64,000 nt of DNA from positions 40,931 to 104,930 of the forward strand of contig NZ_JBFRYC010000012.1 of assembly GCF_040892615.1 (NCBI RefSeq), read 5' to 3'. Positions 60,727 through 64,000 of the stretch are shown here, one piece after another. Both the position numbers and the translations under genes were made by a program. A model generated the notes under the pieces. That model made no database searches. It saw only the letters and a program-made list of their open reading frames with translations, and was not told the DNA's origin. This stretch comes from Thioclava arctica. GTDB lineage: Bacteria > Pseudomonadota > Alphaproteobacteria > Rhodobacterales > Rhodobacteraceae. Every line of letters begins with the position of its first letter. Positions within the stretch are counted from its first letter, which is position 1.

Positions 60727-62036
60727 CCGCCCACCAGCCAAAGCGAGATGATCGGGAAGGCCACGATCAGCGTGATGCGCACGATATCGGCCACCCAGAA
60801 CCACAAGATCCCGCGAAACATCGTCGAAAGCGGCACATCCGGCAGCACCGAGCGCAGCACAAACACGTTCATCCCCACTGGCGGCGTAATTAGCGAAATC
60901 TCGGTTGCAACGACCACGATCACCGCAAACCAGATCAACGCGTTATCGGGGTTCGACAAAATGCCCGAACCGAAATCGAGCTGATAAATCAGCGGGTAGA
61001 AAATCGGCACGGTCAGCAAGATCATCGACAGGCTTTCCAGCACCATCCCCAGCACCATGTAGATCAGCACGATCAGGATGATGACCTCATAGCCGCCAAG
61101 GCCAAGGTTGTTGACCAAATCCGCCAGCGCATCGGGCAGCCCCGCGAAGGTGATGAAATTACCGAAAATCTCGGCCCCGATTACGATGGCAAAAATCATC
61201 GCCGAGGCAATCGCCGCATCAATCAGCGCGCCCCAAAGCGCCTTGAGCCGAAGCCCCCCAACCGCCGCCGCGATGACAACAGCCGCCGCAGCGCCCATGC
61301 CTGCCGCTTCAATCGGGGTGAAGAACCCGCCGTAAATGCCCACCATGATAAAGATAAACAGCGCCAGCGTTGCCAACACGCCGACGATATCGGTGCGCTT
61401 CATCGCGACGGGTTTGCGCACCTCGGGGGCGAGTTCCGGCTTCAGGCGTACCGCCACCATCACCGCAACCAGATACAGGCCAATGCCCAAGATGCCCGGC
61501 ACGATGCCCGCGATGAACAGCTTACCGATATCGCTTTCGGTAAGCAGGCCAAAGATGATCATGATCACCGAAGGCGGGATCAAAATTCCCAGCGTGCCCC
61601 CCGCCGCAATTGCTCCGGTCGCAAGACTGTCGTGATAGCCAAACCGGCGCATCGACGGCATCGCCACTTTCGACATTGTGGCCGCCGTGGCCAAGGACGA
61701 GCCGCACACAGCCGAAAACCCGCCGCAAGACAGGATCGTAGCCATCGCCAGCCCGCCGCGCATCCGTCCGAAGACCCGATCTGCGCCGGTGAACAGACCG
61801 CTTGCAATGCCAGACCCCGCCAGCACATTGCCCATAAAAATAAATAACGGCACGACCGAGAGCGAATAATTCATCCCGGTCTCAAATACCGCGCTGCCCA
61901 CCATCGACCCCGCAGCGTCAACGCCCCGCATCGCGGCAAAGCCCGCCCCGCCCACCAGTGCCATCGCAAACGCAATCGGAACACGCAAAAACACAAGCGC
62001 CAGCAGAATGGCAAGCGCAATAAGAGAGATCGTCAT
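60723..62036 (-). CDS. TRAP transporter large permease (DctM)
   Basis: 437 residues with about 12 hydrophobic segments. Typical DctM features: FETGMNYSLSVVPLFIFMGN, SCGGFSAVCGSSLATAATMS, GGTLGILIPPSVIMIIFGLL, GGFFTPIEAAGMGAAAAVVI and EISLITPPVGMNVFVLRSVL. It starts inside the stop of the small permease gene (4-bp overlap). Being in the hpa region, it probably imports an aromatic acid such as 4-hydroxyphenylacetate. Confidence 0.92.
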   Translation of the reverse strand: MTISLIALAILLALVFLRVPIAFAMALVGGAGFAAMRGVDAAGSMVGSAVFETGMNYSLSVVPLFIFMGNVLAGSGIASGLFTGADRVFGRMRGGLAMATILSCGGFSAVCGSSLATAATMSKVAMPSMRRFGYHDSLATGAIAAGGTLGILIPPSVIMIIFGLLTESDIGKLFIAGIVPGILGIGLYLVAVMVAVRLKPELAPEVRKPVAMKRTDIVGVLATLALFIFIMVGIYGGFFTPIEAAGMGAAAAVVIAAAVGGLRLKALWGALIDAAIASAMIFAIVIGAEIFGNFITFAGLPDALADLVNNLGLGGYEVIILIVLIYMVLGMVLESLSMILLTVPIFYPLIYQLDFGSGILSNPDNALIWFAVIVVVATEISLITPPVGMNVFVLRSVLPDVPLSTMFRGILWFWVADIVRITLIVAFPIISLWLVGG

Positions 62037-62479
62037 GTGGGCCTCCGAAGGATCGCGACCACTGCGGAGACAGCAAAGCTAAGACTGCCAATCACGCCCA
62101 AATACCAAAGCTTGATGCCAAGGCCCGATGTTGCAAGTTGTGTGTGGAACTGGTCTTGCGTCAGGATCACAAGCCGCCACGCGAAATACGCCATGACCAG
62201 TGCCGCGACTGCCCCGCCGATCCGCGCCAGCGCGCGCTGCACGACCGCCGGGAGAAGCGGCACCAGCAGATCGACCTCGACATGCCCGCCCTTGCCTGTG
62301 GTCAGCGGCATTGCCACAAAGACCAGCGCGCCCAGCAGCACCTGCGTGATTTCGTACGCGCCGGTCAGCGGGTTGTTGAAAGCATAGCGGCCAATCACGT
62401 CGATGCAGGTGACGAGGATCAACCCCGTCACCAGACCCGCTGCGATCGCCTCAAGAATGAAGCGGACGCGTGCAATCAT
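62033..62479 (-). CDS. TRAP transporter small permease (DctQ)
   Basis: 148 residues with four membrane segments (IAAGLVTGLILVTCIDVIG, ITQVLLGALVFVAMP, AVAALVMAYFAWRLVIL, LGVIGSLSFAVSAVVAIL). The sequence GRYAFNNPLTGAYEITQVLL and TGKGGHVEVDLLVPLLP match the DctQ family. Both ends overlap the neighbouring TRAP genes by 4 bp, so the three are translated together. Confidence 0.88.
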   Translation of the reverse strand: MIARVRFILEAIAAGLVTGLILVTCIDVIGRYAFNNPLTGAYEITQVLLGALVFVAMPLTTGKGGHVEVDLLVPLLPAVVQRALARIGGAVAALVMAYFAWRLVILTQDQFHTQLATSGLGIKLWYLGVIGSLSFAVSAVVAILRRPT

Positions 62480-63516
62480 ACGGACACGCCCGTCATCTTG
62501 CGGAATTCGGCCAGTGCGGCGCGCCCGTCATAGGCGCTGTCCAGACTTGCACTCCACTCATCCTCGAATTTGCCGCCCTTTATGCGGATCGCCGCGATCA
62601 GTTCGTCGGGCGCTGCGGTAACCTCGATCCCGGCCTTCTTTCCAGCTGCAACACCGAGTTGATCGGCGTGATCCCAAGCTTTGCCCCCGCGTTCGGCGAA
62701 TGCCAGCCCAGACAGCGCGGTGATCGCGTCTTGGTCGGCAGGCGAAATCATGTTCCATTTGGCGGGGTTCATCACCAAGAACCAAGTAGTATTGTAGATG
62801 CCGCCAGGAATGGTCGTGGTGTATTTGAGCAGTTCCGCCAAATTGTAGGAATTGAGCGGATCCTCCGGAAAGGTCACCCCGTCAACCACCCCGCGCGAGA
62901 GTTTCTCGTAAACCTCGCCCGGCGACGTCATGATCGGCACCGCACCGAATGCGGTCATCAGATCCGCGATGTAGCCCCCAGGAGTGCGCAGCTTCATCCC
63001 TTCGAGATCTTTTGCCGCCAAAACCGGACGCAGTGTATTATGGATCACACCCGGACCATGGTTGAACAACCCCAGCAGATGCGTTCCGGCGTGTTCCTTA
63101 TCGGCACCCAGCTTTTCGGTGTAGACCGTCCAGAAAGCCTTCGAGATGGACACGGCGTCATCGCCGAGCAGGCTGAACTGACCGATCCGTGAATTCTTGA
63201 ACCGATTATCTTGGGTAAAGCTGTGCAGACCGTAGGTGATATCGGCAACGCCATCGCGCGCCATATCGAAATGCGACGGCGGCGAGCCGAGCGGCTTGAC
63301 CAGCACACGAATGCGCACGCGGCCTTCGGTGGCTTTCTCGATATCCTTGGCCCAGGGCTTGATTGCATCCACAACAATCGGGTGGCGCGGCGGTAGCCAG
63401 CTCGATAGCACCAGATCGACGCCATCAGCGCGCGCCGGAATTGCCGGCAACGCAAGGGCTGCGCCCGCCATCGCGGCCGTTCCCAGGAATGCTCGTTTGG
63501 TTAGTTTACTCATCAT
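62476..63516 (-). CDS. TRAP transporter periplasmic binding protein (DctP)
   Basis: 346 residues. The signal peptide begins MMSKLTKRAFLGTAAMAGAA and ends IPARA, followed by DGVDLVLSSWLPPRHPIVVD. DctP features are DLEGMKLRTPGGYIADLMTA with the ligand-binding Arg, GAVPIMTSPGEVYEKLSRGV and VDGVTFPED. It delivers its ligand, probably an aromatic or other carboxylate, to the DctQM permease encoded next. Confidence 0.9.
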   Translation of the reverse strand: MMSKLTKRAFLGTAAMAGAALALPAIPARADGVDLVLSSWLPPRHPIVVDAIKPWAKDIEKATEGRVRIRVLVKPLGSPPSHFDMARDGVADITYGLHSFTQDNRFKNSRIGQFSLLGDDAVSISKAFWTVYTEKLGADKEHAGTHLLGLFNHGPGVIHNTLRPVLAAKDLEGMKLRTPGGYIADLMTAFGAVPIMTSPGEVYEKLSRGVVDGVTFPEDPLNSYNLAELLKYTTTIPGGIYNTTWFLVMNPAKWNMISPADQDAITALSGLAFAERGGKAWDHADQLGVAAGKKAGIEVTAAPDELIAAIRIKGGKFEDEWSASLDSAYDGRAALAEFRKMTGVSV

Positions 63517-63580
63517 CGTTTCCTCCCCTGAATGATGAATTCACGCGAAATTTCGCGCTTCCTCTTGTTGTCTCAACGCG

Positions 63581-63823
63581 TCAAACGCCTGTCGAAATCG
63601 GGCGCGGCGTTGCGCTTTCGGCTGCAGCTTGCACAGCACGACCCGCCAGTTCAAAGGCGTCCTCAAGCACCTGCGCATCGCCGATATGGTTCATCAAGAT
63701 CAGGATCAGGCGGGCGTTGAACGCAGCGCTTTGCGCCTCGCTCAGCCCCTGATGCGCCGCGATCAGCCGTTCATAAATCCCGTCGTGATCTTGCATATTG
63801 AGCTGCGTAATCAGGCTCATCAT
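63581..63823 (-). CDS. DUF2783-like small protein
   Basis: 80 residues: MSLITQLNMQDHDGIYERLI, then AAHQGLSEAQSAAFNARLIL and LMNHIGDAQVLEDAFELA. The pattern LnL.D.Dd.YE.Li.aH.gLs.eqSaa.NARLiLlLaNHIGD is that of DUF2783 proteins as I remember them, which occur beside flavoprotein aromatic hydroxylases, as here. The start overlaps the hydroxylase stop (ATGA). Function unknown; an accessory role for the hydroxylase is inferred. Confidence 0.75.
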   Translation of the reverse strand: MMSLITQLNMQDHDGIYERLIAAHQGLSEAQSAAFNARLILILMNHIGDAQVLEDAFELAGRAVQAAAESATPRPISTGV

Positions 63824-64000
63824 CGCCCCTCCGTGATCGCTGCAAGTTGCGCTTGGATTGTATCCGCATCGGCCTCGGTCCAGCGCGCTGCCACGATTTG
63901 ATCGGGCCGGATCAGATACAAAGCCTGCCCCGCCTGCCCCAGATAGCGTTGGCGCAGCTCGGGGGTCTCGGGCAGTTCCAGCACACGCATCCCGTACCCT
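63820..64000 (-). CDS. FAD-dependent aromatic monooxygenase, C-terminal part (cut by window edge)
   Basis: About 60 codons are visible: GYGMRVLELPETPELRQRYL, then GQAGQALYLIRPDQIVAARW and a polar tail ending AAITEGR-stop. The (A)L(V/I)RPD..VAaRW motif is typical of the thioredoxin-like C-terminal domain of phenol/3-(3-hydroxyphenyl)propionate hydroxylase (MhpA-like) enzymes. The FAD-binding part lies beyond the window. It heads the operon with DUF2783 and the TRAP genes and probably hydroxylates the imported aromatic acid. Confidence 0.75.
   Translation of the reverse strand, partial: GYGMRVLELPETPELRQRYLGQAGQALYLIRPDQIVAARWTEADADTIQAQLAAITEGR

Overview
The window looks like an accessory stretch of a Rhodobacterales (Roseobacter-group-like) alphaproteobacterial genome. 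It is GC-rich, protein families and codon habits are those of marine or soil Rhodobacteraceae, TRAP and ABC uptake systems abound, and many insertion sequences are present. This assignment is inferred from protein resemblance alone; no rRNA or tRNA gene was seen.

Layout. (1) 1-3.3 kb: a minus-strand amino-acid ABC transporter operon ending in a truncated D-2-hydroxyacid dehydrogenase, with inverted repeats upstream. (2) 3.5-16.8 kb: a mobile or plasmid-like island. It carries a truncated Fic protein, small unknown genes, a PemK/MazF-like protein, an N6-adenine methyltransferase, two adjacent tyrosine recombinases behind an excisionase-like HTH gene, a cargo segment (12.1-15.0 kb) flanked by ~125-bp direct repeats, and a primase-like replication protein with palindromic sites at both ends. 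(3) 16.9-18.3 kb: gnd, a likely chromosomal anchor. (4) 18.7-20.9 kb: IS6 debris, a probable restriction-enzyme remnant and one intact ISNCY-type element whose ends and 5-bp target duplication can be read. (5) 21.3-28.9 kb: a catabolic cluster with GntR regulator, Gfo/Idh/MocA oxidoreductase, flavin-dependent monooxygenase, aldo/keto reductase, flavin reductase and TRAP transporter. (6) 29-38.9 kb: an IclR regulator, dipeptide-type ABC importer, gamma-glutamyltranspeptidase and M20 peptidase, probably for uptake and breakdown of gamma-glutamyl peptides such as glutathione.

(7) 39-43.4 kb: an IS3 element broken by two different IS110-family elements, itself abutting a cut IS6 gene. (8) 43.4-47.7 kb: an alpha/beta hydrolase, a self-sufficient CYP116B-type P450 fused to its reductase and ferredoxin, a divergent IclR regulator and a LuxR remnant. 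(9) 47.7-50.9 kb: a third IS110, an IS5-family transposase gene riddled with four ~40-bp palindromic mini-elements, and a decayed IS6. (10) 51-64 kb: aromatic catabolism, with 4-hydroxyphenylpyruvate dioxygenase and its Lrp-type regulator, then hpaI-hpaH-hpaG-aromatic decarboxylase-hpaD-hpaE-hpaF under a divergent HpaR-type MarR gene, a second MarR gene, a TRAP transporter, a DUF2783-like protein and the end of a flavoprotein hydroxylase.

The catabolic cassettes share one pattern: a local regulator divergent from or beside the genes, with a transporter that feeds them. The points most worth following are the four mini-palindromes of 49.3-49.8 kb and the repeat-flanked cargo segment next to tandem recombinases at 8-16.4 kb.
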